Source: UBA4466 sp963925035 (lineage in GTDB: Bacteria; Bacteroidota; Bacteroidia; Flavobacteriales_D; Crocinitomicaceae). From it: a stretch of DNA of 64,000 bases. The notes under the pieces are model-generated. The model was not told where the DNA came from. It saw only the letters and a program-made list of their open reading frames with translations, and did no database searches. The stretch covers positions 1 to 64,000 of the forward strand of contig CAWUSK010000012.1 in NCBI GenBank assembly GCA_963925035.1, in the 5' to 3' direction. Below, one piece after another: positions 34,901 to 42,836 of the stretch. Each line of letters begins with the position of its first letter. Position 1 is the first letter of the stretch. A program made the position numbers and the translations under genes.

Positions 34901-35438
34901 TGAAGCTGGAAATATCATATTTGAACGAACCAGTTTAACCAATACAACAGATTACAAAGACACTTTTGATTTAGATGCTGGGTGCTATAGTTTAATTATT
35001 GAGGATTCGGATAGTGATGGATTGGGATACTGGTACTCAAACCAAGTAGAAGGTGAAACAAACGGGTCTTTTCGTGTGAAAGTAGTTGGTGGAAGTATTG
35101 TAGAGACTTTTCCTAGAGATTTTGGAAACTATCACCAATATAACTTCACTGTCGGAGCATACCTTGGTGTAGACGAAAACACGATCAGTCGTGAGGTAAA
35201 TGTTTATCCAAATCCGAATAATGGTTTATTCTATGTTGAAATGGAAGGCGATTTAGGTGGTCAGGCTTATGTTGAAGTTTTAGATTTAATGGGACGAGTA
35301 GTAAAAAATCAGGAAATGAAATCAACGGCAAATTATTCAATTGCAACGATTGAAATGGAAGATGCTCCTGCGGGTAATTATTTCATTAAAATTCAAACGA
35401 ATAATGCTGTATTTTCTAAGAAGTTTATTAAAAAGTAA
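31968..35438 (+). CDS. Secreted PNGase F-like protein with LamG domain and T9SS tail
   Basis: A 1156-aa protein. A signal peptide is followed by an N-terminal region with CDPATPWDSYNCGEWDYLAYTRIFDHTG. About residues 290-450 are a LamG/concanavalin-type domain (SFWSKGTG, WHHWAFIKNQATGSMKVMKDG). About 705-830 match the C-terminal peptide-N-glycosidase F domain (TRITGHGQVG, CCEWKNNTHKLLLDG, GGTWPYAREGWCPGD, GNYIMAMDLISY). A type A sorting domain ends the chain (VYPNPNNGLFYVEM ... GNYFIKIQTNN). PNGase F cleaves N-glycans from glycoproteins; whether this one is active is unknown. It would be displayed or secreted by T9SS. Confidence 0.85.
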   Translation: MKNYIFTFVFALISIGAFSQDTTLVQTFTFDSISARRANFIFPQELNSKRFEKVLMYYKLKCDPATPWDSYNCGEWDYLAYTRIFDHTGVYDSVQVDSVRYLNNFNSPPVYNYVNYPTVEDQRVFAESSMSPYVNSLSNIGMTTTGSSNFPFNVTSNGNRMQVLITAGELIAAGVIPGDLQSISLDIQNIVGNGYVLHPTISIKGTSLTELTNFEKIGFTEVYHRSRITGSANELAIGQNDFLFHVPYTWNGTDNIIVEFVYEASVVAANDIQFSTESTVGNMAVGYPNRNGVLSLDGTNEAMLELSEYDFGGEMTVSFWSKGTGNNGINTHFMEGIDTLNNRIFNIHFPWSNNNLYFDAGAGSGYDRINKVMTAAEIDNEWHHWAFIKNQATGSMKVMKDGILWHSGTGFSRPIGEIHRFILGASKALNTNWKGKVDEFQVFNAALSEATVAAWFNKRADAAHPNWSNLVSYYTFDDQEYAEDMSLNDYLLMPSDYGMFDFSEYPVAGVEITDRPIIEFGTGGIVGATTTEYENYFTVKEPEVVFEFATLDNHKEIVNAFVAIPEGNSFTYDENNSIITTTPFAGTTTLTNEIVTHYNAPYELVNDVEIGRFITPYGINFNLTANGSNGFTWIYDVTDYQMYLKDTVDLEAHNTQELLDLQFVFIEGTPPRDVHKREPIWNDWKSYSYKNLDDDVSLSAVSISLSDSSEMFKIKTRITGHGQVGNTSCCEWKNNTHKLLLDGVQRFDWSIYRQTACGDSPNPGQGGTWPYAREGWCPGDLVEEYGHDITPFVTPGQSVQIDYDITPVNAGDPAEGGGNYIMAMDLISYSAPNFQNDAGIVDILNPNNYEYYRKWNPSCSTPRVIIQNTGEQMLTSCVIRISLASGQFIDHSWSGNLSFLQKEIVEIPVPDVYWWQTGGGASEFTAEIRDVQGTDADEYVKNNKKMVKYNIPELIPGQFLVWFNTNNRANENKWRLTDEAGNIIFERTSLTNTTDYKDTFDLDAGCYSLIIEDSDSDGLGYWYSNQVEGETNGSFRVKVVGGSIVETFPRDFGNYHQYNFTVGAYLGVDENTISREVNVYPNPNNGLFYVEMEGDLGGQAYVEVLDLMGRVVKNQEMKSTANYSIATIEMEDAPAGNYFIKIQTNNAVFSKKFIKK

Positions 35439-35477
35439 TAATAGTTGTATTTGTTACTTGAATTTAAGCGTTAATAA

Positions 35478-35511
35478 AGGGGGGAGGGATTTGTTTCTCT
35501 CCCTTTTTTTT
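35478..35511 (+). terminator. Terminator after the PNGase-like gene
   Basis: gggaggg (35482-35488) pairs with ctctccc (35497-35503), loop of 8 nt, then a run of eight T. Confidence 0.8.
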
Positions 35512-35587
35512 GGAATATTTCAATCGAATTACCTCAATGCAATAGGGAATCATTAATTTTACACCATAATTCAAAGAATTAAAAGAT

Positions 35588-36796
35588 ATGACATTTGATA
35601 TTGCCATTGTTGGAGGAGGAATCGTTGGTGCAGCTACCTTTTATAAATTACAAACGAAATATCCTTCATTGAAGATTATTTTGATTGAGAAGGAAGGAGA
35701 GTTGGCAGATCATCAAACGGGGCATAATTCAGGCGTTATTCACTCTGGATTGTACTACAAACCAGGTTCATTGAAAGCGCGGAATTGCATTCAAGGAAGA
35801 CATGAACTGGTTGCTTTTGCAAAAGAGCATGGAATCGATCACGATGTCTGTGGAAAGATTGTTGTTGCAGTCGATGAGTCTGAACTGGCAAACATGGAGA
35901 AGATATATCAAACTGGTTTAGAAAATGAGATTGAAGGGTTGAAGAAGTTAACCGGTGAGGAATTAAAAATATACGAACCAGAAGTTGAAGGAATCGCTGG
36001 ATTATTGGTTCCATGTACTGGAATTATAGATTTCAGAGGAGCGACTAAAAAGATGATAGAGTTGGCATTGGCAATTCAATCCGAAAGTCGTTTGTACTTA
36101 AATGAAGAAGTAACAGAGATTATTAAAAACGGGGAAATATCCATACTTGTAACTCCGAAGCAAAAGATAGAATCAAGGTACTTGGTTTTCTGTGCTGGAC
36201 TTCAAGCCGACAGAATGGCGAAGAAAGATGGTGTCAAATTGAAAGAAAAGGTAGTTGGCTTTAGAGGTGATTACTATGAATTGACGGAGCAAGGGAAACA
36301 CAAAGTGAAAAACTTAATCTACCCAGTTCCAAACCCAGATTTTCCTTTCTTAGGAGTTCACTTTACGCGAATGACAGATGGAGAAATTGAATGTGGACCA
36401 AACGCCGTGTTTACATTCAAGCGCGAAGGATATGGAAAAACAGACTTCTCCTTCAGAGATACATGGGATGCATTGACATACCAAGGTACATGGAAATTGT
36501 TCTTCAAAAACATGCGCTTTGGAATCAATGAGTATCGAAGAGCGTTTTCTAAAAAATTGTTTTTGAAAACCTTACAACGAATGATTCCTTCCTTAACCAT
36601 GGACGATTTAAAACCTGGTAGATCAGGAGTTAGAGCGTTGCTATTACGCCAAGACGGTGATACTAGAGACGATTTTAGGATCGAATACCACGGAAATGCT
36701 ATTCACGTATTGAACGCACCTTCACCGGCAGCAACAGCGTCATTAGCAATTGGTGGGTACATCACAGAAGAAGTAGAAAAACATTTTAAATTGTAG
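35588..36796 (+). CDS. lhgO: L-2-hydroxyglutarate oxidase
   Basis: A 402-aa FAD enzyme of the DAO superfamily: N-terminal dinucleotide motif VGGGIVGAATFYKL (residues 7-20), the LhgO/YgaF signature QTGHNSGVIHSGLYYKPGSLKA, RNCIQGRHELVAF, and C-terminal KPGRSGVRALLLRQDG with HVLNAPSPAATASLAIG. It oxidises L-2-hydroxyglutarate to 2-oxoglutarate. No signal peptide. It is monocistronic, with terminators on both sides. Confidence 0.92.
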   Translation: MTFDIAIVGGGIVGAATFYKLQTKYPSLKIILIEKEGELADHQTGHNSGVIHSGLYYKPGSLKARNCIQGRHELVAFAKEHGIDHDVCGKIVVAVDESELANMEKIYQTGLENEIEGLKKLTGEELKIYEPEVEGIAGLLVPCTGIIDFRGATKKMIELALAIQSESRLYLNEEVTEIIKNGEISILVTPKQKIESRYLVFCAGLQADRMAKKDGVKLKEKVVGFRGDYYELTEQGKHKVKNLIYPVPNPDFPFLGVHFTRMTDGEIECGPNAVFTFKREGYGKTDFSFRDTWDALTYQGTWKLFFKNMRFGINEYRRAFSKKLFLKTLQRMIPSLTMDDLKPGRSGVRALLLRQDGDTRDDFRIEYHGNAIHVLNAPSPAATASLAIGGYITEEVEKHFKL

Positions 36797-36981
36797 AGAT
36801 TAGTTTCACATTCTAAAAAAATGTGAATATTCTATCAATTGCCCATCTTAAATTGAAAAAGTGCATTGAACGACAAAGTGGGTACCGTGAAGAAGTTCGC
36901 AACGGAGTGGAGAAATCAGTGAAACGGTCACGTTTTCGGAATGGAACGTATTTCGATTTGAGCGGGGATAGACTTTTTTTG

Positions 36982-37012
36982 TTTCTTTTTTTTGGTAATG
37001 AAAAAAAAGAAA
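36982..37012. terminator. A/T-rich converging terminator
   Basis: A perfect 12-bp stem (36982-36993 with 37001-37012), loop ggtaatg, made of T-rich and A-rich arms. It lies between the converging lhgO and methyltransferase genes. The ~130 bp before it (36840-36970) hold no gene that I trust. Confidence 0.6.
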
Positions 37013-37014
37013 AA

Positions 37015-37650
37015 TTACACTTGCTTCTTAATAATTAATATCAAATCAATAACATCCTTTCCATTGGAAACGGATTCTAAGCGAAGCGTCTTAAGTAAAA
37101 ATAAACCTGCCTCTTTAGCTGCTTGCGCTAAGTATTCCAGTTCGTGGTAATGAATGAATAGTTCATGTTCTCCGGAACTCGATTTTGTCAGTTCAGAAGA
37201 AGAATACAAACCTTCCATCGTACTGATATACAAAATGCCTTCTGGTTCTAGCAAATCAGCAGCATCGTGAATGAGTTGAATGGCTTCTTCTTTTTTCAAA
37301 TAGGGCAGAACAAACCCGCACATGATTCCGTCAAACGTTCCGTTCAAGTTGCTAATAGTTCTGCTGTCCATTTCTACAAAAGAAACGCTCGGTACATTCT
37401 TACGCGCTAACTTAAGCATATTGGAAGATACATCGGTTGAAACAATTGAATAATGAGGATGCTGTTCAGCCAAGTAACGCGTAATATTTCCTGGTCCACA
37501 ACCCAATTCAAATATATTGGCTCTGTCCTTTTTAATCGATGCGCAAAAGAGATTAATCGAGGGCATGTAAAGGCTGATGCCCATGTATTTTTTCTCGTAT
37601 TCCTTCGAACAACTGTCGAATACTTGAATTACTTTATTAATATTATTCAT
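37015..37650 (-). CDS. Class I SAM-dependent methyltransferase
   Basis: A 211-aa protein with motif I NIFELGCGPGNITRYLAEQ (about residues 45-62), an acidic STDVSSNMLKLARKN motif II, and VEMDSRTIS with GTFDGIMCGFVLPYL as motif III/IV. The methyltransferase_11/25 fold is clear, but the substrate is not. It lies 8 bp after the AI-2E transporter gene, so they are co-transcribed. Confidence 0.85.
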   Translation of the reverse strand: MNNINKVIQVFDSCSKEYEKKYMGISLYMPSINLFCASIKKDRANIFELGCGPGNITRYLAEQHPHYSIVSTDVSSNMLKLARKNVPSVSFVEMDSRTISNLNGTFDGIMCGFVLPYLKKEEAIQLIHDAADLLEPEGILYISTMEGLYSSSELTKSSSGEHELFIHYHELEYLAQAAKEAGLFLLKTLRLESVSNGKDVIDLILIIKKQV

Positions 37651-37658
37651 AAGCTATT

Positions 37659-38687
37659 TTAAACCTTTCCTTTTTCCGAAAGCAGTATTGCTATCGATCG
37701 TGTGCTTGGGAATTGAGAGAAAACTATAATCATTGCTACTGTAATTGGAACACTTAACAGCATCCCAATAATACCCCAAATACTTCCCCAAAGTGCTAAC
37801 GAAAAGATTGCTACCAGTGGACTGATATTTAAGGTATTTCCCATTAGTTTTGGCTCTACTAAACTTCCAACCAATACAGAAACTCCTCCAACACCGAAAA
37901 GCACAATTAAGGCTGGAGCAAAAGTTCCAAACTGAATTAAACAGAACATCGCTGGAAGTAAGGTTCCTAAAATTGGTCCGATGGAAGGAATAAAGTTAAA
38001 TATGAAAATCAGAAATGCCCAAAATAGAGGCGAATCAATTCCAATAGCAAGCATAATGAAATAACTTAAAGTGGTTGTTAAAAAACTTACCAAAGATTTC
38101 AAACTGATGTAACTAGACATTGATTTATCAATTTTACTCAGTATTCCACTTACCTTGTCGTAGCGGTTATTCGACTCAAAAATCAACTTGAATTTATTTT
38201 GAAAAAGCGACTCTTCAACGAATAGAAAGACAACGTAAAATATAATCATCACCATGTTTCCAAGAATCTCTGATAGCGAATTGAAAAGAGATTGAAGGTA
38301 ACTTGAAAAATTGAAATTGCCTACAAAGTTATTTAACTCTTTCGTTAAGTTGATGTTGAATACCTCGTTAATTTTGATAGCGATTTGTTCAATGTTGGAG
38401 ATATATTCGTTATAGGAATCAACCAAACTTTGAATGTTGGCAGTTAACATTTGTCCAATGAAAAAGATGCCTCCGAAAATTACAAAAGATGCCAATCCAG
38501 TTTTCAACCAACTTGGAATGTACTTCTGAATAAAGAGTGATTTATCCAAAATATTACGCATTTTCTTTACAATAAACCAAATCAATAGTGCAATAACAAA
38601 CGGAACAATAATCGGCTCGCCATACACTAATAAAAAGAGGATTAGGAGCGCAATTACCATCCAAGATACAGCTGAATAAACTTTCAT
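37659..38687 (-). CDS. AI-2E/PerM family transporter
   Basis: A 342-aa inner membrane protein with about seven hydrophobic segments and the family features: VFLFVEESLF, KSLVSFLTTTLSYF, the GIDSPLFWAFLIFIFNFIPSIGPILGTLLPA block, and ISPLVAIFSLALWGSIWGIIGMLLSVP near the C-terminus. Family members export AI-2, sodium/protons or other small molecules. The specific role here is unknown. Confidence 0.9.
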   Translation of the reverse strand: MKVYSAVSWMVIALLILFLLVYGEPIIVPFVIALLIWFIVKKMRNILDKSLFIQKYIPSWLKTGLASFVIFGGIFFIGQMLTANIQSLVDSYNEYISNIEQIAIKINEVFNINLTKELNNFVGNFNFSSYLQSLFNSLSEILGNMVMIIFYVVFLFVEESLFQNKFKLIFESNNRYDKVSGILSKIDKSMSSYISLKSLVSFLTTTLSYFIMLAIGIDSPLFWAFLIFIFNFIPSIGPILGTLLPAMFCLIQFGTFAPALIVLFGVGGVSVLVGSLVEPKLMGNTLNISPLVAIFSLALWGSIWGIIGMLLSVPITVAMIIVFSQFPSTRSIAILLSEKGKV

Positions 38688-38807
38688 TCTCTAAAAATAA
38701 GAAATGTTTTTCGGAAACCTATTTCCATTTTTTGTGGTGAAAAACTAAAGTTTTGTTTTGGCTTCGTTGAAAGAAGATATAAGCATTGAATTTAAAATTG
38801 TCCAAAA

Positions 38808-39385
38808 ATGGAAAAAAAAACAACTCAAATTATTCGGAATCAAATCAAACTATCCGATTTTAATGAGCATTCAGCACCGTTGTATTTAACAAGTAGTTAT
38901 GTATTTGAAGACCCTGAAGACATGAAGCCACAATTCTCAGATGAAAAAGAGGGCCTGATTTATTCGCGGTATGGAATGCCAATTGTCATCGGACTTTCAA
39001 CGGTTTATGGATTAAGTGGAATTCCTCAATCACTCATCGATATAGTTGAAATTGTAACAGGTCCGGCTTCCACTTTGTATGGAAGTGAAGCGGTTGGAGG
39101 ACTCATCAACGTCATCAAAAAAAACCGAACAATGCACCATTTATTTCTGAGCATGTATTTGCAACCAGCTGGGGGGTAGGTAAATGCAGATATCGCTGGA
39201 AAGTTTAAAGCAGGAAAGAAGGCGCAATCACTTCTCGGTGTCAATTATTACAATTTCTCTATTTCAACGGTAAAGCAATGGCTACAACAGATAATCCTTA
39301 CGGTTTAACGTTTGATCCAACCTATGTTTACGGTCCAAGCCAAGGTATTAGAGCCTTTTTGGGAATACGCTACTCTTTTAATTGA
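38808..39385 (+). pseudogene. Chimeric pseudogene: metZ start joined to TonB receptor pieces
   Basis: Codons 1-~55 (TQIIRNQIKLSDFNEHSAPL, YLTSSYVFEDPEDMK, GLIYSRYG) are the N-terminus of an O-succinylhomoserine sulfhydrylase/PLP Cys-Met enzyme. At about 38970-38980 the frame changes into a TonB receptor plug (MPIVIGLSTVYGLSGIPQSL, IDIVEIVTGPASTLYGSEAV). Then come a shifted FATSWG piece, VNADIAGKFKAGKKAQSLLG after TAG 39177-39179, and, after a further large internal loss and frame change, the terminal barrel end GLTFDPTYVYGPSQGIRAFL...RYSFN stopping at 39383-39385. Both parent genes are truncated; no functional protein is expected. Confidence 0.85.
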
Positions 39386-39440
39386 CAATGGATAATTAAT
39401 AATTGTCAATTGTCAATTCTCAATTGTCAATTATTATTTG
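39386..39440. repeat. Heptamer-type caatt(g/a)tc repeats
   Basis: Imperfect tandem copies of a 7-bp unit (aattgtc / caattgt) follow the pseudogene. The same unit clusters at 41114-41160 and, more weakly, at 53211-53245. Confidence 0.7.
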
Positions 39441-39452
39441 TCCTCCATTTTA

Positions 39453-39482
39453 TTTGTCATCCTATGAGAAAGATTATCTTTG
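39453..39482 (+). promoter_or_regulatory. Promoter of the FKBP operon
   Basis: TTTG (39453-39456), an 18-bp spacer and TATCTTTG (39475-39482): the best match to the Bacteroidota promoter consensus in the window. ATG follows at 39501. Confidence 0.7.
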
Positions 39483-39500
39483 CCTAAAAAAAAAATAAAG

Positions 39501-40100
39501 ATGTCAGAAGAATTAAAAGCGGTTAGTTATTGTGTAGGAATGAGTTTAGGTGGAAGTTTGAAAGAGCAAAACCTTACTGATATTGATTTAAATGCAATGA
39601 CAGAGGCGATTAAAAATACCTTTGAAGGAACAGAATTAAAGTACACACCAGAAGAAGCAAACGGAATTATTCAAAAATTCATGCAAGCTGAAAGCGAAAA
39701 AGCATTTGGTGCAAATAAGGAAGTTGGAGATAAGTTTTTAGCAGAAAACGCTAAGAAAGATAGTGTGACAACTACTCCTTCAGGATTACAATTTGAAGTG
39801 ATTGAAGCAGGAAATGGTGATAAACCAGCTGCAACAAGTAATGTAACGGTACATTACCACGGAACACTTATCGACGGGACAGTTTTTGACAGTTCAGTTG
39901 AGAGAGGACAGCCAGCATCATTTGGCGTAAATCAAGTAATTCCAGGTTGGACAGAAGCATTGCAATTAATGCCACAAGGAGCGAAGTACAGACTGTACAT
40001 TCCTCAAAATTTAGCATATGGAGCTCAACCACATCCGGGAGGACCTATTGAACCTTATATGGCTTTAGTATTTGATGTTGAATTATTAGAAATTGCTTAA
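39501..40100 (+). CDS. FKBP-type peptidyl-prolyl isomerase, cytoplasmic
   Basis: The start is ATG 39501 (MSEELKAVSYCVGMSLGGSL), not the TTG at 39480. Residues 1-~90 are an FkpA/Mip-like N-terminal helical dimerisation domain. Residues ~95-199 are an FKBP domain (VHYHGTLIDGTVFDSSVERG, GVNQVIPGWTEALQLMPQGA, YIPQNLAYG, FDVELLEIA). No signal peptide. It acts in prolyl isomerisation and folding. Its stop overlaps the next start (TAATG). Confidence 0.92.
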   Translation: MSEELKAVSYCVGMSLGGSLKEQNLTDIDLNAMTEAIKNTFEGTELKYTPEEANGIIQKFMQAESEKAFGANKEVGDKFLAENAKKDSVTTTPSGLQFEVIEAGNGDKPAATSNVTVHYHGTLIDGTVFDSSVERGQPASFGVNQVIPGWTEALQLMPQGAKYRLYIPQNLAYGAQPHPGGPIEPYMALVFDVELLEIA

Positions 40101-41032
40101 TGAAAAAGTTATTGTTTATCGTTCCTTTGGGACTTTTATTTGCTTGTGGAGATAGTACTCAAGCAGAAACGCCAGTTGTTTTAAATACAGCTGAAGACAA
40201 AATCGGATACGTTTTGGGTGCACTTAATGCAGAATCTATTTTGCAAAGTGGAGACAAAATGAAGGATTTGGACAAAGATGAATTAATCGCTGGATTCAAT
40301 GAAAACTTGAATAAAAAGGATTGTTCTGAATGTGACGATGAATTGAAAAAATTGTTCGGACCATATTACCAAGACTTCGATACAACGTATCTGAAATCAG
40401 GTTCTAAATGTCTAGGACGAAAAACAGGATTTTCATTTTACTCAGATATGTTGCGCATGGGAGGTGATAAAAAAATCAACCTTGACATGGTAAAAGCTGG
40501 ATTCAAACATGGTTTGTATGAAACTGATACGCTAATCGCTGACCAAGATCGTCAGACATTGGTTCAAAACTTCATCATGGACTTGAATGTAATCAACAGT
40601 GATAAAATGATGGCAAATGCCAAAAAAATCAATGGAGTTCAAGTTTTTGATAACGGTATTGTTTTGCAAACTATCAAAGAAGGAACAGGGAAAAACCCAA
40701 ATGAAAAAGACGACGTTATCGTTGAGTATATTTTGACAAATGCATTAGGTGATACTGTTCAAAGTTCTTACCAAATGAAAAAAATGTCTGGATCTACAGA
40801 ACCTGTAGCGTTAAGCCTAGACGGTGGAGTAATTCCAGGATGGTCGTTCGTTTTACCTAAAATGAAAAAAGGTGGTAAATATAGAACTTACATTCCTTGG
40901 CAATTGGCTTACGGTGAACAAGCGGGTAAAGAGTCATTGTGCTTCGTTATCGAATTGGTTGAAATTGGACCTGGTGGAACATTAGTGAAGCCTCAAGCTC
41001 CAATGCCACAGCAACAACAACAAGGATTCTAA
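40100..41032 (+). CDS. FKBP-type prolyl isomerase lipoprotein
   Basis: A 310-aa lipoprotein (MKKLLFIVPLGLLFACG, lipobox LFAC). Residues ~30-180 resemble the helical N-terminal region, but with a CSECDDE pair. ~185-290 are an FKBP domain (DDVIVEYILTNALGD, LDGGVIPGWSFVLPKMKKGG, YIPWQLAYGEQ, CFVIELVEIG), with insertions relative to the cytoplasmic partner. The C-terminus is Pro/Gln-rich. It overlaps the upstream FKBP gene by one base, so the two are translationally coupled while being sent to different compartments. Confidence 0.88.
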   Translation: MKKLLFIVPLGLLFACGDSTQAETPVVLNTAEDKIGYVLGALNAESILQSGDKMKDLDKDELIAGFNENLNKKDCSECDDELKKLFGPYYQDFDTTYLKSGSKCLGRKTGFSFYSDMLRMGGDKKINLDMVKAGFKHGLYETDTLIADQDRQTLVQNFIMDLNVINSDKMMANAKKINGVQVFDNGIVLQTIKEGTGKNPNEKDDVIVEYILTNALGDTVQSSYQMKKMSGSTEPVALSLDGGVIPGWSFVLPKMKKGGKYRTYIPWQLAYGEQAGKESLCFVIELVEIGPGGTLVKPQAPMPQQQQQGF

Positions 41033-41053
41033 TAAAGAATTATGGATAATGTG

Positions 41054-41090
41054 AAACGTCAATTTACTTCGGTAGGTTGACGTTTTTTTT
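41054..41090 (+). terminator. Terminator of the FKBP operon
   Basis: A perfect 9-bp stem (41054-41062 with 41077-41085) with a T run extending to 41090. Confidence 0.85.
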
Positions 41091-41113
41091 ATGAACTAAA
41101 ATTCGTGGTTGAA

Positions 41114-41160
41114 AATTATCAATTATCAATTATCAATTATCAATTATCCATTGTCAATTC
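41114..41160. repeat. Tandem aattatc heptamers
   Basis: Five consecutive 7-bp aattatc units, then degenerate ccattgtcaattctcc. Same class as 39386-39440; the two clusters bracket the FKBP operon. Confidence 0.75.
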
Positions 41161-41171
41161 TCCATTATAAA

Positions 41172-41798
41172 CTATCCAAGCGGAATAAAAATCGCAATAC
41201 GATAAATGATAGGAATGAATCTCGGAGTCCCGTCTGCTGCTGAAATCCTTTTGTATGAATTTCTAAATGGACTTTTCTTAGAATTAATTACATCATACAT
41301 AATTCCTGCATTCAAACGAATTTTCTCCTTAAATTCCATTGAAAAACCACCTCCCAGAAATAAGGTGGGCACCCAAGTTGGAGTGGTTGACAAAGCTCCA
41401 GTTTCTGTAAAAGGCGAACGCAAGTATTCAAATTCAGCTCCTACAAATAGGGCGTTATAAAAACGGCCGTGAATATACGCTCCACCTCCGTAAATGTTGT
41501 ATTTCCCATTTTGACCATTCTCTGTTCCAATTTGAGTTTTAATCCAAGTCAAATCATAACGAACAGAAGGTCCAGCAATAATATACTTCCCAAACTTTGC
41601 GCCGTATTTCAAGCCTAGACCAACATTTCCTCCATTAGATCCCGCTGAAAAGGCAATGTCTGCACCAATCTCTGATCCTTGAAAAACACCTGGATATTCT
41701 CTCTTGTTGTCTTCTTCAGGTTCGTCATAGAATTCGTCGTCTTGAGCATAAAAAGAACTGGAGATTAGTAACGAAGTACAAAGGATATAGGATTTCAT
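41172..41798 (-). CDS. Predicted outer membrane beta-barrel protein
   Basis: A 208-aa protein with signal peptide (cut after FYA), a short acidic linker (QDDEFYDEPEEDNKREYPG) and then alternating strands with Gly and aromatics (ADIAFSAGSNGGNVGLGLKYG, VGAEFEYLRSP, LFLGGGFSMEF) to a final hydrophobic strand IYRIAIFIPLG. It resembles small OmpA-barrel-like proteins. Function unknown; monocistronic. Confidence 0.7.
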   Translation of the reverse strand: MKSYILCTSLLISSSFYAQDDEFYDEPEEDNKREYPGVFQGSEIGADIAFSAGSNGGNVGLGLKYGAKFGKYIIAGPSVRYDLTWIKTQIGTENGQNGKYNIYGGGAYIHGRFYNALFVGAEFEYLRSPFTETGALSTTPTWVPTLFLGGGFSMEFKEKIRLNAGIMYDVINSKKSPFRNSYKRISAADGTPRFIPIIYRIAIFIPLG

Positions 41799-41882
41799 TT
41801 CAATTAGTTTTCCTCAAAGTTAACAGATTTAAACTATTTTAAAATTTATTTATTTCTATAATGAAGATTAAGACATCTGTGT

Positions 41883-41890
41883 TATCTTAG
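41883..41890 (+). promoter_or_regulatory. Candidate -7 box of folD
   Basis: TATCTTAG is one base from TAnnTTTG, 17 bp before the ATG. Confidence 0.35.
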
Positions 41891-41907
41891 CCAAAAAACA
41901 CATCAAA

Positions 41908-42783
41908 ATGCAAATCTTAGACGGAAAGGCTACTGCTGCACAAATTCGATTAGAATTAAAAGAGGCCGTAGAAAAACGAAAGTCAAACGGTGAAAAAACA
42001 CCTCATTTAGCTGCTATTTTAGTTGGTAGTGATGGTGGCTCATTAACGTATGTAAACGCTAAGGTTAAAGCATGTGAACAAATTGGTTTTGACAGTTCAT
42101 TGATCAAATACGATGATATTTCCGAAGCTGATTTGTTGGCAAAAGTGAATGAATTGAACAACGACGACACCATTGATGGCTTTATCGTTCAACTGCCACT
42201 TCCAAGTCATATCGATGAATTAAAGATTACAATGGCAATTGATCCGTTGAAAGATGTGGATGGGTTTCATCCTGAAAATCTAGGGAAAATGGTGTTGAAT
42301 TTACCTTGCTTTTTACCTGCAACTCCGGCTGGAATTTTAGAGTTATTAAAACGAAATAAGATTGAAACAGCTGGAAAAGATTGCATTGTTATAGGGCGAA
42401 GTAATATTGTTGGAATGCCGTTAAGTATTATGTTGGCTCAAAATTCAAGCCCTGGAAATTGCACAGTAACACTTGCACACAGCCGAACGAAAGATTTAAA
42501 AGAAAAGGTGGCTAAGGCAGATATTATTATCGCTGCAATTGGAAAACCAAACTTTGTAACAGCAGACATGGTGAAAGATGGAGCTGTAGTTGTTGACGTT
42601 GGTACGACGCGCGTAGAAGACTCTTCTAAGAAAAATGGATGGGCGCTTAAAGGCGACGTGGATTTTGAAAACGTTGCACCGAAATGTTCGTTTATTACGC
42701 CAGTTCCTGGTGGTGTTGGTCCAATGACTATCGCTTCGCTGATGATTAATACCTTGCGTTCAATGGAATTACGTGGGAAGTAA
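41908..42783 (+). CDS. folD: Methylenetetrahydrofolate dehydrogenase/cyclohydrolase
   Basis: A 291-aa bifunctional folate enzyme: LAAILVGSDGGSLTYVNAKVKAC with the catalytic Tyr-x-x-x-Lys, GFIVQLPLPSHID, the PLKDVDGFHPENLGKM block, IGRSNIVGMPLS (NADP loop) and TPVPGGVGPMTIASLM at the end. It interconverts 5,10-methylene-, methenyl- and 10-formyl-tetrahydrofolate. It is cytoplasmic, monocistronic, and of normal length. Confidence 0.96.
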   Translation: MQILDGKATAAQIRLELKEAVEKRKSNGEKTPHLAAILVGSDGGSLTYVNAKVKACEQIGFDSSLIKYDDISEADLLAKVNELNNDDTIDGFIVQLPLPSHIDELKITMAIDPLKDVDGFHPENLGKMVLNLPCFLPATPAGILELLKRNKIETAGKDCIVIGRSNIVGMPLSIMLAQNSSPGNCTVTLAHSRTKDLKEKVAKADIIIAAIGKPNFVTADMVKDGAVVVDVGTTRVEDSSKKNGWALKGDVDFENVAPKCSFITPVPGGVGPMTIASLMINTLRSMELRGK

Positions 42784-42836
42784 TTACGATTTTTTGATTA
42801 ATTAATTCCGAATTCGCAATCCCTAATCCAGAATCT

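Noticed and set aside
36823..37038. 71-aa frame after lhgO
   Set aside because: It runs through the terminator hairpin and ends in a poly-Lys/Leu low-complexity stretch; unlikely to be a gene.
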